The notes below the pieces were generated by a model. It did no database searches. It saw nothing but the letters and a program-made list of their open reading frames with translations, and had not been told where the DNA came from. The translations under genes and the position numbers were made by a program. Below are positions 8,578 through 18,656 of a stretch of 64,000 nt of DNA, piece by piece; position 1 is the stretch's first letter; each line of letters begins with the position of its first letter. The DNA is taken from assembly GCF_002950575.1 (NCBI RefSeq), contig NZ_CP026923.1:1426001-1490000 (forward strand), given 5' to 3'. Origin of the DNA: Pontimonas salivibrio (GTDB taxonomy: Bacteria > Actinomycetota > Actinomycetes > Actinomycetales > Microbacteriaceae).

Positions 8578-9902
8578 CCGCAGCATCATCCCCGTGGCAG
8601 GCTCCTGTGGCCAGTAAAATCCTCGATGCTTCCGTCGAATTGCCGGGGTCAAAATCTTTGACCAACCGCGAACTTGTTCTCGCCGCACTGGCCTCTGGGC
8701 CGTCCACCATCACGGGTGGCTTGCGAGCCAGAGACACAGACCTGATGATTCAGGCGCTCGAGGCGTTGGGCGCCACAATCAAGGTTGACCACACAGACGG
8801 CCTGGACCAGTGGCGCATCACCCCCATTTCGTTTAGTTCAATTGCCGATAAACCCGTCGTCATTGACTGCGGTTTGGCGGGAACAGTGATGCGTTTTGTT
8901 CCGCCGATGGTGTTACTCGGCTTCCAACCCGTGAAATTTCAAGGCGATGAACACGCCAGCCACCGCCCCATGTCGGGGGTGTTAGAAGGCTTGCGACAAC
9001 TGGGTGCGGAGGTCTACGACCAGGGCACCCCAGGGCTGCCCTTTGAGGTACAACCTGGAGGCTTGCCCACCACAGATCACACCATCACAATCGACGCTTC
9101 AGCATCGAGTCAGTTCGTGAGCGGACTATTGCTCACAGCGCCGAGACTTCCCGCCCCACTCACCATCGCCCACAGTGGCGCCACTGTTCCCTCGCTCCCC
9201 CACATCGAAATGACCCTGAAGTGTTTGGCCGATCGGGGCGTCCCTGTCGAATCGGACCGGGGCAACCAATGGCGGGTCACACCGCACACCATTAAGCCAA
9301 CCGACGTCCACATTGAGCCAGACCTGTCCAACGCGGCACCTTTCCTCGCCGCGGCACTGGTCGCCGGTGGTCAAGTGGCGATCCACCACTGGCCACACAG
9401 CACCACCCAGGTGGGCGGGCGCCTACCGGAGCTGTTGAAAGCATTTGGCGCCCTGGTGGAATTTGATGGCGACACACTGATGGTCCAGGGTGCTGGGTTA
9501 GGCCCTGGATTAGGACTCGAGCCGGTATCGATGGATTTGGGTGAAGCCGGTGAACTGGCCCCCACGCTCATCACCCTTTCTCTTTTTTCAAACGGGACCT
9601 CCACCTTTCGAGGGATTGCTCACCTGCGAGGTCACGAAACCAACCGACTGGCGGCCCTGGTGGAAAACATCACCTCCCTGGGAGGTGTGGCAACAGAAAC
9701 CAGTGACGGCATTATTGTCACTCCAGCCCCCCTTCACGGTGGCGTGTGGAAGGCTTTTGGGGACCACCGAATGGCCACATCTGGTGCGCTTGTGGGCCTG
9801 GCCGTCACAGGCGTCGAGGTGGACGATATTGACCAAACGGCGAAAACGCTACCCGGTTTCGTTGCCCTCTGGTCGGACATGCTGCGAGGAGCCAATCAGT
9901 GA
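8556..9902 (+). CDS. aroA: 3-phosphoshikimate 1-carboxyvinyltransferase (EPSP synthase)
   Basis: 448 residues. It makes 5-enolpyruvylshikimate-3-phosphate from shikimate-3-phosphate and phosphoenolpyruvate in the shikimate pathway. Visible motifs: [20 protein letters not shown] near the N terminus (substrate-binding Lys), LAGTVMRF, and [16 protein letters not shown] near the C terminus. First gene of an operon aroA-rsgA-hisN-lipoprotein in which each gene overlaps or nearly touches the next. It is divergent from sigR with overlapping promoter sequence. Confidence 0.95.
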   Translation: MGTENHSPAASSPWQAPVASKILDASVELPGSKSLTNRELVLAALASGPSTITGGLRARDTDLMIQALEALGATIKVDHTDGLDQWRITPISFSSIADKPVVIDCGLAGTVMRFVPPMVLLGFQPVKFQGDEHASHRPMSGVLEGLRQLGAEVYDQGTPGLPFEVQPGGLPTTDHTITIDASASSQFVSGLLLTAPRLPAPLTIAHSGATVPSLPHIEMTLKCLADRGVPVESDRGNQWRVTPHTIKPTDVHIEPDLSNAAPFLAAALVAGGQVAIHHWPHSTTQVGGRLPELLKAFGALVEFDGDTLMVQGAGLGPGLGLEPVSMDLGEAGELAPTLITLSLFSNGTSTFRGIAHLRGHETNRLAALVENITSLGGVATETSDGIIVTPAPLHGGVWKAFGDHRMATSGALVGLAVTGVEVDDIDQTAKTLPGFVALWSDMLRGANQ

Positions 9903-10963
9903 CCCCCCGCTTGGGTGATGACGACTGGGTCGATGCCTACGAGGAGTCTCTAGATAGCGCCCAGGCAGGCCGCAGGCCACGCAGCAAACAGCGCCCCGCC
10001 CACAGCGATGCGGCCCCAGGAATGGTCATTGGGGTGGACCGGGGGCGCTACGACGTCGTGCTGAATACGTCGGAGGCGACAAAGGTACGGGCGAACCGCG
10101 CGCGAGAACTACGCAACACGGCGATTGTGGTCGGCGACCGCGTCGATGTAGTGGGCGATGTGACGGGTCAGGAGGGCACACTGGCCCGCATTGTTCGCGT
10201 CCAAGAGCGCGACAATGTGTTGCGTCGAAGTGCGGACGACACCGACCAGTTTGAACGAGTGATTGTGGCAAATGCCGACTACCTGCTCATGGTGGTCGCC
10301 ACAGCCGACCCGGAACCCCGACCACGGTTGATTGACCGCTACGTCATCGCCGCATTGGATGCCGGGATTGACCCCATTTTGTGTGTCACTAAGGCAGATG
10401 TGCATCCGGCTGACTGGTTGCGTGACTACGCAGCCCAATTAGACATCCCTGTCGTGGTCTTGCGCACCGACGGTGAACCAGATGACGAAAATGCCCTGCG
10501 GGAACTACTCGGCGATCGCACAACGGTCGCGGTGGGCCATTCCGGTGTGGGGAAATCGACCCTGGTAAACCGTCTTGTCCCCAGCGCCCACCGCGATGTC
10601 GGTGTGGTCAACGTCGTCACCGGTCGGGGTCGTCACACCTCTAGCTCGAGTCGGGCCTTGGAGCTTCCCGGTGGGGGTTGGATTATTGACACCCCTGGCG
10701 TGCGCTCATTTGGCTTGGGCCACGTGACGCCAGAAGCCATCGACCGAGGCTTTTCCGACCTCCAACCTTTCCTCGAGTTGTGCCCGAGGGGCTGTGGTCA
10801 CAGTGAATCAGAGCCTGATTGTGCCCTGCACCAGGCGGTGGCTGATGGCAGACTCAGTGCCCGCCAAAAAGCCCGGGCGGAGTCGCTGGTTCGCCTTCGT
10901 GGCCTCGCTGTCGAACACTCCGGCCACGGCCACGCTTCTGAAGGAGACCCTCGACTAGCCTGA
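9899..10963 (+). CDS. rsgA: Ribosome small-subunit biogenesis GTPase
   Basis: 354 residues with the circularly permuted GTPase order diagnostic of RsgA/YjeQ: G4 TKAD (164-167) comes before G1 GHSGVGKST (213-221) and G3 DTPGVRSF (264-271). An OB-fold precedes (about 35-110), and a C-terminal zinc knuckle uses Cys295, Cys299, His301 and Cys308. It acts in late maturation of the 30S subunit. The GTG start overlaps the aroA stop by 4 bases (GTGA). Confidence 0.94.
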   Translation: MTPRLGDDDWVDAYEESLDSAQAGRRPRSKQRPAHSDAAPGMVIGVDRGRYDVVLNTSEATKVRANRARELRNTAIVVGDRVDVVGDVTGQEGTLARIVRVQERDNVLRRSADDTDQFERVIVANADYLLMVVATADPEPRPRLIDRYVIAALDAGIDPILCVTKADVHPADWLRDYAAQLDIPVVVLRTDGEPDDENALRELLGDRTTVAVGHSGVGKSTLVNRLVPSAHRDVGVVNVVTGRGRHTSSSSRALELPGGGWIIDTPGVRSFGLGHVTPEAIDRGFSDLQPFLELCPRGCGHSESEPDCALHQAVADGRLSARQKARAESLVRLRGLAVEHSGHGHASEGDPRLA

Positions 10964-10967
10964 AGCG

Positions 10968-11771
10968 GTGGCCTTAACCTTTTCGCTCGCAGATGATCTT
11001 TCCCTGGCGCTTGCGGCAGCAGCCGACGCGGACTTGATCTCGATGGCCCGTTTTCACGCGGCCGACCTGCAGACAGACACTAAAGCTGACTCCACACCGG
11101 TGACAGACGCCGACCGGGCGGTGGAGGACCGGGTGCGGGCAGTGATTAGATCGGCACGTCCTCGCGACCAGATTCTGGGCGAAGAACGCGGTCACAGTTC
11201 CGGCTCCGAGGGATCCAGGGAGTGGGTCATCGACCCCATCGATGGCACAGCAGGTTTTAGTCGCGGGTTACCTATCTGGGCGACGCTCATTTCTCTCACC
11301 ATTAACGGTGTTCCCGAAGTGGGCGTTGTCAGCGCACCCGCGCTCGGGCAGCGCTGGTGGGCCGCTACTGGCCACGGCGCGTGGACGAGGCAGAAAGGGA
11401 AGACCCGAGCCATCGGTGTCAGCCACATCGGCTCAATGGACGAGGCTGTCGTCAGCTACAACAGTCTTCCGGGCTGGCTTGAGGCGGGCGCCCACGATCA
11501 ACTAATGACCCTCGTCACCACTGCGTGGAGGGCACGCGCTATTGGCGACTTTTGGTCCTACATGCTGGTCGCCGAGGGTCTTTTGGAAGTGGCCGGGGAG
11601 TTTGATCTACAGCCCTATGACATCGCCGCACTGTGGCCGATTGTGACAGAAGCGGGTGGTCGATTTAGCGCGTTGGATGGCTCAGAAGATCTCGGTGCTG
11701 GATCCGCTCTTGCCACTAACGGCCTGTTACACAACGACGTGTTGGCCATTATGCGCGGGGACCAGTCATGA
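10968..11771 (+). CDS. hisN: Inositol-monophosphatase-family phosphatase, probable histidinol-phosphatase
   Basis: 267 residues, GTG start 4 bases after rsgA. The Mg2+-dependent IMPase fold is seen in TPVTDADRAVEDRVR, GEERG, and the metal site WVIDPIDGTAGFSRGLP. The C-terminal DLQPYDIAALWPIVTEAGG carries the last conserved Asp. In actinobacteria an IMPase-family protein, HisN, performs the histidinol-phosphate phosphatase step, and a HisN-like gene commonly follows aroA-rsgA. The exact substrate (histidinol phosphate, inositol phosphate or PAP) cannot be fixed from sequence alone. Confidence 0.8.
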   Translation: MALTFSLADDLSLALAAAADADLISMARFHAADLQTDTKADSTPVTDADRAVEDRVRAVIRSARPRDQILGEERGHSSGSEGSREWVIDPIDGTAGFSRGLPIWATLISLTINGVPEVGVVSAPALGQRWWAATGHGAWTRQKGKTRAIGVSHIGSMDEAVVSYNSLPGWLEAGAHDQLMTLVTTAWRARAIGDFWSYMLVAEGLLEVAGEFDLQPYDIAALWPIVTEAGGRFSALDGSEDLGAGSALATNGLLHNDVLAIMRGDQS

Positions 11772-12262
11772 GGAGGGGAAACTCCCATCATGTCCTCGCC
11801 GGGGCTGTCCTCGGGGCCCTAGTGCTGCTTTCTGGCTGTCAAAGCACCGGCAATAGCGCCACAGTGTCCCCGGCGGACGCTGGCGGTGGGGACACAGCCT
11901 TGGGGGTGTTGGAGCTGGAGGTGGGCACGTGCTTAAACGATGTGGATCAGCCGCTCGCCCAAGACCTCACGGATATCCCGTCGGTCCCCTGCAATGAACC
12001 ACACCAGTCGGAAGTATTCGCCGAGGTGACCGTCGATAGCGGCGAATACCCGGGTGTGGATTCGGTCACCGCGCAAGCCACGAGTGAGTGTATGAGCGAA
12101 TTTGGACGGTTTGTGGGTCTTGATTTTGCCGCGTCACGCCTGAACTACCACTTCTACTACCCGACGGCCAGTAGTTGGGCACTGGGCGACCGCTCCATCT
12201 ACTGCGTGGTGTTTGACCCCGGTGTGGAGACAGCGGGAACACTCCAAGGCGTCGCCCGGTAA
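11768..12262 (+). CDS. Lipoprotein with septum-formation-like domain
   Basis: 164 residues. A basic N terminus, hydrophobic stretch and lipobox LLSGC (Cys24) predict a membrane-anchored exported lipoprotein. The mature part resembles the Septum_form-type domain found in many actinobacterial secreted proteins: VGTCLNDVDQ, VPCNEPHQSEVFAEV, a third cysteine in TSECMSEF and a fourth in GDRSIYCVV, which probably form disulfides. The start overlaps the hisN stop by 4 bases. The role is unknown. Confidence 0.75.
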   Translation: MRRGNSHHVLAGAVLGALVLLSGCQSTGNSATVSPADAGGGDTALGVLELEVGTCLNDVDQPLAQDLTDIPSVPCNEPHQSEVFAEVTVDSGEYPGVDSVTAQATSECMSEFGRFVGLDFAASRLNYHFYYPTASSWALGDRSIYCVVFDPGVETAGTLQGVAR

Positions 12263-12289
12263 TCGGGCACTTCGACAACACTGCTGCTG

Positions 12290-12318
12290 AAGTTGACTGC
12301 CCCCGTGGCAGTCAACTT
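12290..12318. terminator. Bidirectional terminator-like hairpin
   Basis: A perfect 12-bp inverted repeat (AAGTTGACTGCC / GGCAGTCAACTT) with a 5-nt loop lies between the convergent ends of the aroA operon and the ABC exporter operon, overlapping the stop codon of the latter. There is no long T tract on either side. Confidence 0.75.
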
Positions 12319-13084
12319 ATTCGATGTCTTTTCTCAGCGTCGTGTAGGAGGCGATCACACCGAGGAGGACGGCTTCGATAGCCAAAAAGATCATCGCGCT
12401 AATCGGAGTAATCGGCTCGGTGAATATGCCACTGAGGCTGGTGGCAGTCCATTCCAGTGACAGCGCTCGGGGGATCATGGCTCCTGGCAAATAGATACCC
12501 GCCGGTCCAAGCGCCACGGCAGCGGCCTGTTCGACTAATAGCATCCAGCCCAAGAACACGGCCAGGGCGGCCAGTTGAGCGCGAATCAACGCCCCAACAG
12601 CGACACCTAACGGTGCCCCAATCATTCCGATAATGATCATGGCGACTGTTCCACCAATGAGCCGACCAGGTTCAGGCAGTGCGTAGTCACCGACAATGGT
12701 GAGAATCACCGTGGCGGTAATGAACGCTCCCGCCAATGAGGCAAGGGCAATCAAAGCACCGCCCAGGACGGCAGCCAGCATCTTCCACAAAACCACCATC
12801 CCTCGTTTCGGGGTTTGCAGGAACGTGTGGATCGCTGTTCCCCAACGAAACTCTGAGGTCATCAACAAGATGCCCAAAATGGCGGGGAACAGCCACGCCA
12901 AAAAGACGGTATCGGTGTAAAAGTTGGCGACCAGCTCAGGATCCAGCGCGCGTTCTGGTTGGGCGAGCATGTTGATGCCATCAAACACGCTGAGGACTAC
13001 ACCGACACCAAAGGCGGTCAGTCCAATCGCACGGGTGTAGCTGGAGGCGAGGAGTTTCTGAACTTCTGCTTTCAGGATTTTCAT
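12317..13084 (-). CDS. ABC-2 type transporter permease
   Basis: 255 residues with about six hydrophobic segments. It has the ABC-2 pattern with a cytoplasmic N terminus (MKILKAEVQKLLASSYTRAIG) and a FRWGTAIHTFLQTPKRG loop after the second segment. The start overlaps the upstream ATPase by 4 bases, so the two form one exporter. The substrate is unknown; similar pairs export antibiotics, peptides or lipids. Confidence 0.85.
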   Translation of the reverse strand: MKILKAEVQKLLASSYTRAIGLTAFGVGVVLSVFDGINMLAQPERALDPELVANFYTDTVFLAWLFPAILGILLMTSEFRWGTAIHTFLQTPKRGMVVLWKMLAAVLGGALIALASLAGAFITATVILTIVGDYALPEPGRLIGGTVAMIIIGMIGAPLGVAVGALIRAQLAALAVFLGWMLLVEQAAAVALGPAGIYLPGAMIPRALSLEWTATSLSGIFTEPITPISAMIFLAIEAVLLGVIASYTTLRKDIE

Positions 13085-13794
13085 GCCTGGCCTCCCTGGG
13101 TGAGACGCAAAAAGGCGGCTTCAAGACTGTCGTCGCCGGCCATCACTGCGTCAAGGCTGTCGTGGGCCACCAGTGCACCCTGATGAATGATTAAGACGTC
13201 GTCGACGGTGTTTTGCATTTCGGCCAACTGGTGGGATGACACCAACACCGTGCGGCCCTCTGCTTGGAGGTTGCGAAGGAACGCTCTCAGCCAAGCGATA
13301 CCCAGAGGATCCAAACCGTTAGCTGGTTCGTCGAGCACCAAAAGCTCTGGGTCACCAAGCAGTGCTGACGCGAGCGAGAGCCGTTGACGCATTCCCAACG
13401 AGTACGACTTCACGGGCTTTTTACCGACACCGCCTAGCTCCACCAGTTCCATGAGCTCGGCGACACGTTTACCCGACACCCCCATACCGGAAGCCATCAG
13501 GCCAAGGTTTTTACCGCCTGAGAGTTGGGGCTGGAAGCCTTTTGTGTCCAGGACAACCCCGACTCGGTTGAGCGGGTTTCGAAGCTCCCGGTAGGGGCTT
13601 CCAAACACAGTGGCGGCACCGGAGCTTGGTCTCGCGAGGCCGAGCAGACAGCGCAGAGTGGTCGATTTCCCGGCTCCGTTTGGTCCCAGAAAGCCGGTAA
13701 TGCGACCGGAGGGGATCTCTGCACTTAACGCGTTGACCGCGTGGGTGCCGGAATAGGTTTTCGTGAGCTGTGAAAACACAACGGGGGAAGCCAT
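13081..13794 (-). CDS. ABC exporter ATP-binding protein
   Basis: 237 residues with Walker A (GPNGAGKST), signature YSLGMRQRLSLASALLG, Walker B LLVLDEPANGLDPLG and switch His in VLVSSHQ. This is the DrrA/CcmA-like class that partners ABC-2 permeases. First gene of the two-gene operon; 126 bases separate it from the P-type ATPase end with no clear terminator. Confidence 0.9.
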   Translation of the reverse strand: MASPVVFSQLTKTYSGTHAVNALSAEIPSGRITGFLGPNGAGKSTTLRCLLGLARPSSGAATVFGSPYRELRNPLNRVGVVLDTKGFQPQLSGGKNLGLMASGMGVSGKRVAELMELVELGGVGKKPVKSYSLGMRQRLSLASALLGDPELLVLDEPANGLDPLGIAWLRAFLRNLQAEGRTVLVSSHQLAEMQNTVDDVLIIHQGALVAHDSLDAVMAGDDSLEAAFLRLTQGGQA

Positions 13795-13920
13795 GGAGGT
13801 CCAATTTCTTCGACGAAATGAGTTAACGCGACTTTAGCATCTGGCCGGGGCGGAGATCACAACACAACGGGTAACCCCCGGTGAACAGTCCGTATCGCGG
13901 TGCACCAGTCGCACACCGGG

Positions 13921-16581
13921 TTAAAACCGGTCGACGCCCCGAGAGCGCAAGAGCGTCTTTTCCGCCTCCACAAGGAGAAATTGGACTACGGCAATACCCA
14001 CGATGACCAGCCAGGTCTCGAGCTCCAGGCCGCTCGTTCCAAAAATGTCATTCATCCACGGGGAATACACAAAAAGCGCTTGGAATGCCAACAGAGCAGC
14101 AGGAGTGAGCCACATCATGATGTTGCCGCGAAAAACGTTGTGGGTGAGGCTGTGACGGGTGAACCAGCGGACGTTGAACAGGTAGAAGAGTTCACCCACC
14201 ACCAGCATCGACACCGCCGCTGTCCGGGCCTGCTCCACACTTGCCCCCACATCTAACTGCCATTGGAAGACCAAGGTGGTTGACGCCACCATGAGCCCTC
14301 CCACAAAAACCAACCGAGTGAGCAAACGCCCCGTCAATAGTGCTTCAGCGCGAGGTCTTGGGGCGCGAACCATCACGCCAGGTTCGCCAGGCTCCCACAC
14401 AAGCGCCAACGCCAAGGTCACCGCGGTGACCATATTGACCCACAAAATCTGTGTGGCGGTGATCGGCAGAGTAGCCCCTAACATCAGGGCGAAAAGGATC
14501 ACTCCTGCCTCACCCAGGTTCGTCGGCAAGATAAACAACAAGGCTTTTTTGATGTTGTCAAAGACAACTCGACCCCGAAAAACGGCGGCCTGGATGGTTT
14601 CAAACCGGTCATCGGTCAGTACCAAATCGGAGGCCTGGCGGGCGGCATCGGTCCCGTTTTTCCCCATCGCTACACCAATGTCAGCCGCCTGTAACGCGGG
14701 GGCATCATTGACACCATCACCGGTCATGGCCACCTGGTGACCGGCTGCCTGGCTGAGGGTGACTAGTCGTAATTTATGTTGAGGGCTTGCCCGGGCAATC
14801 ACGTCGGTTTCGCCAATGCGGTCTATCAGCTCATCGTCGTCCAGGAAATCAATTTCCGAACCAACCAGCGGCCGCTCTCCTCTCAACCCCAGTTGACCGG
14901 CAATCACTGAGGCGGTCACCACGTGGTCACCGGTAATCATCTTCACCGCAATTCCTGCGTGATAGCAGGCGCTAATGGCGGCTTTCGCTTCCTGCCGCGG
15001 AGGGTCAATCACGCCCACAAGAGCGACAATGCGCAAACCCGGAAACCGGCTATCGCCTTGTGGTGGTTCGGCGCTGGTGGCTAAGGCGATGACCCGCCTG
15101 CCCCTGGAGGCCAGTTCCTGGGAGCGAGTACCCCAGAGTTCAGCGTCCGACTGGCTAACACCCGCATCCTGGGCGAGTTCGATGACCCGTTCGGGTGCCC
15201 CTTTTACCCAGGTGCGAGTGCCGCTGTGCGCGGAATCATCGTGCTGTGTGGCCATAAAACGGCGTTCGGATTCGAAGGGCACCGTGTCGATCAGGGGATA
15301 TCGGGCCGTGACGCCGCTTGGTTCCACACCCGCTTTCTCCGCCAGAACCAGGAGTGCGGCATCCAGTGGATCACCAACAAAGCGGGCAGCGTTGCCCTCC
15401 TGCCCTCGAAGCTCCGCCCGATTACACAACACCCCTCCTTCAATGGCTTCTACACCGGAAGCCCAATCGGCTAAAACAATCGGCTGACCATTGACCCTTA
15501 ACTCTCCCGCCGGCTCATAGCCCACCCCGGTGACCTCAATAGCCCCCGCATCCGTCACCACGTCCACTACCGTCATTTCATTGGTGGTGAGGGTCCCCGT
15601 TTTGTCGGTCCAGATCAGTGACACTGAGCCCAGCGTTTCCACCGCGGGCAAACGGCGAATGAGGGCACCGCGCTCTGCCATCAGTCGGGTGCCAATGGCC
15701 AACACAATGGTCAAAATCGCCGGAAGGCCTTCCGGTATGGCGGCAACGGCAATGCCCACCACGGCGAGAAAAAGGTCAAAAAGGTCCAGCTGATGGACCA
15801 GCACACCCCAGGCAAAGGCGAACCCACCCACGCCGATAATCGCCAACGTGATGTGGTGTGCGAAGCGAGATAGCCGATTGGTCAAAGGCGTCGTTAATGC
15901 ACCCACCTGGTCGACCAAGGAGCCAATCCGACCCAGTTCGGTTCTGCTGCCGGTGTCCACCACAATGGCGTGGGCCAATCCTGAATTCACGACCGTGCCG
16001 GTGTAGAGCATGTTGCTCCGCTCAGCCAGCGGCATCTGCTCGGGCAATACGTCGTGGGTTTTTGCCACCGGCACAGATTCACCGGTCAGGGTGGCTTCTG
16101 ACACGCTCACCCCGCGCTGGCTCACCACTCGAGCATCTGCCGGAACCCTGGACCCGGACTCCAGAACAATCAGGTCCCCGCGCACCAATTCGGTAGCGTC
16201 GATGACCTGCCGCGAACCGGAGCGGACTACGGTGGCTTTTTCCGCCAGTAGGCCACGCACTGATTCCAGGGCGCGCTCAGCGCGCCCCTCTTGAATGAAA
16301 CCGATCAGGGCGTTGACCAACACCACAGCACCGATGACTGCCGCGTCGACATAGTCGGCCAGTGCGAGGGTGACCGCTGCCGCGACCAGTAGGACATAGA
16401 TCAGCGGGCTTCGAAACTGGTCCACAAAACGCATCACCGCGCTGCGAGATGTGCCTACCGGGAGCGCATTGGGACCGTCAGCTTCGAGTCTTGCTGCAGC
16501 CTCTTCAACGCCAAGACCCGTGTGCACATTCGTCGCACACTCGCTCTCGAGAGTCTGCGTGTCAAGTGTGTGCCAGATCAC
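13921..16581 (-). CDS. P-type cation-transporting ATPase (type II, SERCA/Pma-like)
   Basis: 886 residues. In order: N-terminal cation-ATPase domain (DTQTLESECATNVHTGLG), A-domain TLTGES, membrane motif IPEGLPAIL, phosphorylation site WTDKTGTLTTNE, N-domain KGAPERV, hinge MTGDGVNDAPALQAADIGVAMG, and a C-terminal block of about six transmembrane segments. The PEGL motif places it with type II ATPases (Ca2+, Na+/K+ or Mg2+ transporters). The ion is not determined. It is a single gene with intergenic space on both sides. Confidence 0.88.
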   Translation of the reverse strand: MIWHTLDTQTLESECATNVHTGLGVEEAAARLEADGPNALPVGTSRSAVMRFVDQFRSPLIYVLLVAAAVTLALADYVDAAVIGAVVLVNALIGFIQEGRAERALESVRGLLAEKATVVRSGSRQVIDATELVRGDLIVLESGSRVPADARVVSQRGVSVSEATLTGESVPVAKTHDVLPEQMPLAERSNMLYTGTVVNSGLAHAIVVDTGSRTELGRIGSLVDQVGALTTPLTNRLSRFAHHITLAIIGVGGFAFAWGVLVHQLDLFDLFLAVVGIAVAAIPEGLPAILTIVLAIGTRLMAERGALIRRLPAVETLGSVSLIWTDKTGTLTTNEMTVVDVVTDAGAIEVTGVGYEPAGELRVNGQPIVLADWASGVEAIEGGVLCNRAELRGQEGNAARFVGDPLDAALLVLAEKAGVEPSGVTARYPLIDTVPFESERRFMATQHDDSAHSGTRTWVKGAPERVIELAQDAGVSQSDAELWGTRSQELASRGRRVIALATSAEPPQGDSRFPGLRIVALVGVIDPPRQEAKAAISACYHAGIAVKMITGDHVVTASVIAGQLGLRGERPLVGSEIDFLDDDELIDRIGETDVIARASPQHKLRLVTLSQAAGHQVAMTGDGVNDAPALQAADIGVAMGKNGTDAARQASDLVLTDDRFETIQAAVFRGRVVFDNIKKALLFILPTNLGEAGVILFALMLGATLPITATQILWVNMVTAVTLALALVWEPGEPGVMVRAPRPRAEALLTGRLLTRLVFVGGLMVASTTLVFQWQLDVGASVEQARTAAVSMLVVGELFYLFNVRWFTRHSLTHNVFRGNIMMWLTPAALLAFQALFVYSPWMNDIFGTSGLELETWLVIVGIAVVQFLLVEAEKTLLRSRGVDRF

Positions 16582-16638
16582 TGCGTTTTTCTCCCCGGCC
16601 TCAGTCTACGAGCCGGAGCGCAGGGGATCCGAAAGTGC

Positions 16639-17577
16639 TTAACCCTTGACCGAACCGGCCAATAAGCCTCGGACGAAGTATCGCTGGAGAGCAAAGAACA
16701 CAATCAGGGGAACGATGATGGACACGAAAGCACCCGCTGTGAGCACTTCCCAACCTGATCCCCTCGTGCCGACCATTTCAGCCAGACGCACCGTCATGGG
16801 AGCCACTTCTTTCGACCCAGCGCCGAAGGTCAAGCCCACCAAGAGGTCGTTCCACACCCACAGGAACTGGAAAATGAGGAACGATGCAATAGCCGGGATT
16901 GACAGTGGCAGAACAATTTTCGTGAACAGGGTGAACCAGTTGGCTCCATCCACACGACCCGCTTCAATCAGCTCGCGCGGGATTTGGCGAAGGAAATTGT
17001 GGAGCAAAAAGATTGCCAGTGGTAACCCGAAAATGGTGTGGGCAATCCAAATGGGAATATATGTCCCGGTGATTCCCAGAGCCGGAATGAGGGTCACGCC
17101 GCCAACGACTAACCCTTGGGAGAAAAGTTGCAGGAGGGGAACCAACGCCAACTGCAGGGGAATGATCTGCAAGGCAAAGATGGTGAAGAACAGGAAGTCG
17201 CGACCTTTGAAATCAAACCACGCGAGGGCATAGGCGGCAAAGGTGGCCAACGTGATGGGGAAGATGACCGCCGGAATAGTCACGGCGAGGCTGTTGAAGA
17301 AATATTGGAACAGGGGCGGATTGACGCCCGAACCCACAAACAACACCTGCTGGTAGTTCTCGAGCGAGAATGAGGGGTTGGCAAAAAACGTCCACCAACC
17401 CGAATTGTTGATGTCCCGCTCGGGGCGAATCGAGCTGACCAGTAGGCCAAACGTCGGAATCGTCCAGACAACGGCTAACACGATCGCGAACGCCGAGGCC
17501 ACCGGCGAAGAGAAGATGTCCTTCGCTTTCTTTTTCTGGCCAAGGCTTAAACCTTTAGGCGCGGACAGTGCAGTCAT
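16639..17577 (-). CDS. CUT1 sugar ABC transporter permease (MalG/AglG-like)
   Basis: 312 residues from ATG 17577, which shares a base with the stop of the upstream permease (TAATG). About six transmembrane segments; the EAA loop is seen in LIEAGRVDGANWFTLFTKIVLPLSIPA. A longer frame to 17622 would overlap the neighbour by 46 bases and is less likely. It works with the permease at 17577-18581 and the binding protein at 18657-20030. No ATPase of the MalK type lies in the cluster, so a shared MsiK-like ATPase elsewhere is expected, as is common in actinobacteria. Confidence 0.88.
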   Translation of the reverse strand: MTALSAPKGLSLGQKKKAKDIFSSPVASAFAIVLAVVWTIPTFGLLVSSIRPERDINNSGWWTFFANPSFSLENYQQVLFVGSGVNPPLFQYFFNSLAVTIPAVIFPITLATFAAYALAWFDFKGRDFLFFTIFALQIIPLQLALVPLLQLFSQGLVVGGVTLIPALGITGTYIPIWIAHTIFGLPLAIFLLHNFLRQIPRELIEAGRVDGANWFTLFTKIVLPLSIPAIASFLIFQFLWVWNDLLVGLTFGAGSKEVAPMTVRLAEMVGTRGSGWEVLTAGAFVSIIVPLIVFFALQRYFVRGLLAGSVKG

Positions 17578-18581
17578 TATCGCTCCGTCCTTTCTAGGCG
17601 CAGTTGTCGCAGGTTGTACCAAATGATGGGAACGACGGCGAGGAACAAAATCACGGCCAGCGCACTTCCCTGACCATAGTTCAGCTGTCGGAAGGCTTGG
17701 GAATACATTTCGTTGGCCACAACGTTGGTTTGGAAGTTACCGCCGGTCATCGTCCGGACAATGTCGAAGACTTTCAATGTCGCAATGGTGATGGTGGTCA
17801 ACACCACCACGATGGTGGAGCGGATCATGGGCAGCGTGACTCTAGTAAACCGGCGCCAACTCGATGCACCATCGAGCATCGCAGCCTCCACCACTTCATC
17901 CGGGATGTTTTTCATTGCCGCCCCAAGAATCACCATGGCAAAACCGGTTTGAATCCACACCAGCACCACAATCAGGAGCACGGTGTTTAGTGGGGCTTCA
18001 AGAAGCCAGTTAACGGGTTCCGCACCCACACCGCGCGCTATAGCACTGAGTAGGCCAATTTCTGGCTTGCTGGGGTCGGGCTCGTAGCTATACACAAAAC
18101 GCCAGATCACACCGGCACCGACGAACGAAATGGCCATCGGCATGAAGATCAAGGATTTCACCCACGCGCCGCGCTTCATACGGTCGGTCATATAGGCGAT
18201 TGCCAACCCGATGACTGTCGCGAGAATGGGGGTCAAAATAACCCAAATGACCGTGTTGCGCAGAACAATTTGAATCTCGGGCATCGTAAACGCCCAGATG
18301 TAGTTATCGAGGCCAATGAAATTGTCGCCTCGTTTATCCATGAAGGACAGGATGATGGTGCGGATAGCCGGGTAGATCAGGCCAATGAGTAGGAGCAGGC
18401 CCGCAGGGCCCAGGAAGATGACGTAACGCAACCACTCTTGCTGCTTGAGTGAGGCCCGGGCTCCAATCAGGAACACCGCATAGACCACGGCGGCGAAGAC
18501 CAGTAACGAAATGATGAGGAGCACCAGGTTCGGGGCAATTACTGCCCAAAGCTCAGATCCCACGTGTCGTCCCTTCCCCAA
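17577..18581 (-). CDS. CUT1 sugar ABC transporter permease (MalF/AglF-like)
   Basis: 334 residues, about seven to eight membrane segments, with an extra N-terminal pair compared with shorter MalF proteins. The EAA loop is VEAAMLDGASSWRRFTRVTL. The segment MPMAISFVGAGVIWRFVY resembles alpha-glucoside (Agl) type permeases. It is separated from the upstream binding-protein gene by a strong hairpin at 18600-18632, which would lower permease expression relative to the binding protein. Confidence 0.85.
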   Translation of the reverse strand: MGKGRHVGSELWAVIAPNLVLLIISLLVFAAVVYAVFLIGARASLKQQEWLRYVIFLGPAGLLLLIGLIYPAIRTIILSFMDKRGDNFIGLDNYIWAFTMPEIQIVLRNTVIWVILTPILATVIGLAIAYMTDRMKRGAWVKSLIFMPMAISFVGAGVIWRFVYSYEPDPSKPEIGLLSAIARGVGAEPVNWLLEAPLNTVLLIVVLVWIQTGFAMVILGAAMKNIPDEVVEAAMLDGASSWRRFTRVTLPMIRSTIVVVLTTITIATLKVFDIVRTMTGGNFQTNVVANEMYSQAFRQLNYGQGSALAVILFLAVVPIIWYNLRQLRLERTER

Positions 18582-18599
18582 CGGCTGTGTTGGCTGGTA

Positions 18600-18632
18600 T
18601 CGGGGGGCCTGTCCTAGGGACAGACCCCCCGA
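18600..18632 (-). terminator. Intercistronic attenuator hairpin
   Basis: TCGGGGGG and CCTGTCC pair with GGACAG and CCCCCCGA around a tiny loop with one mismatch, between the end of the binding-protein gene and the first permease. Such structures often stabilise the 5' segment or terminate part of the transcripts, giving excess binding protein. No T tract follows, so partial rather than full termination is likely. Confidence 0.65.
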
Positions 18633-18656
18633 TTGGCTAGCGCCAGTGTAGCGAGA

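Noticed and set aside
17578-17622. Longer MalG-like permease start at 17622
   Set aside because: It would overlap the upstream permease by 46 bases; ATG 17577 is joined by TAATG and gives a normal length.
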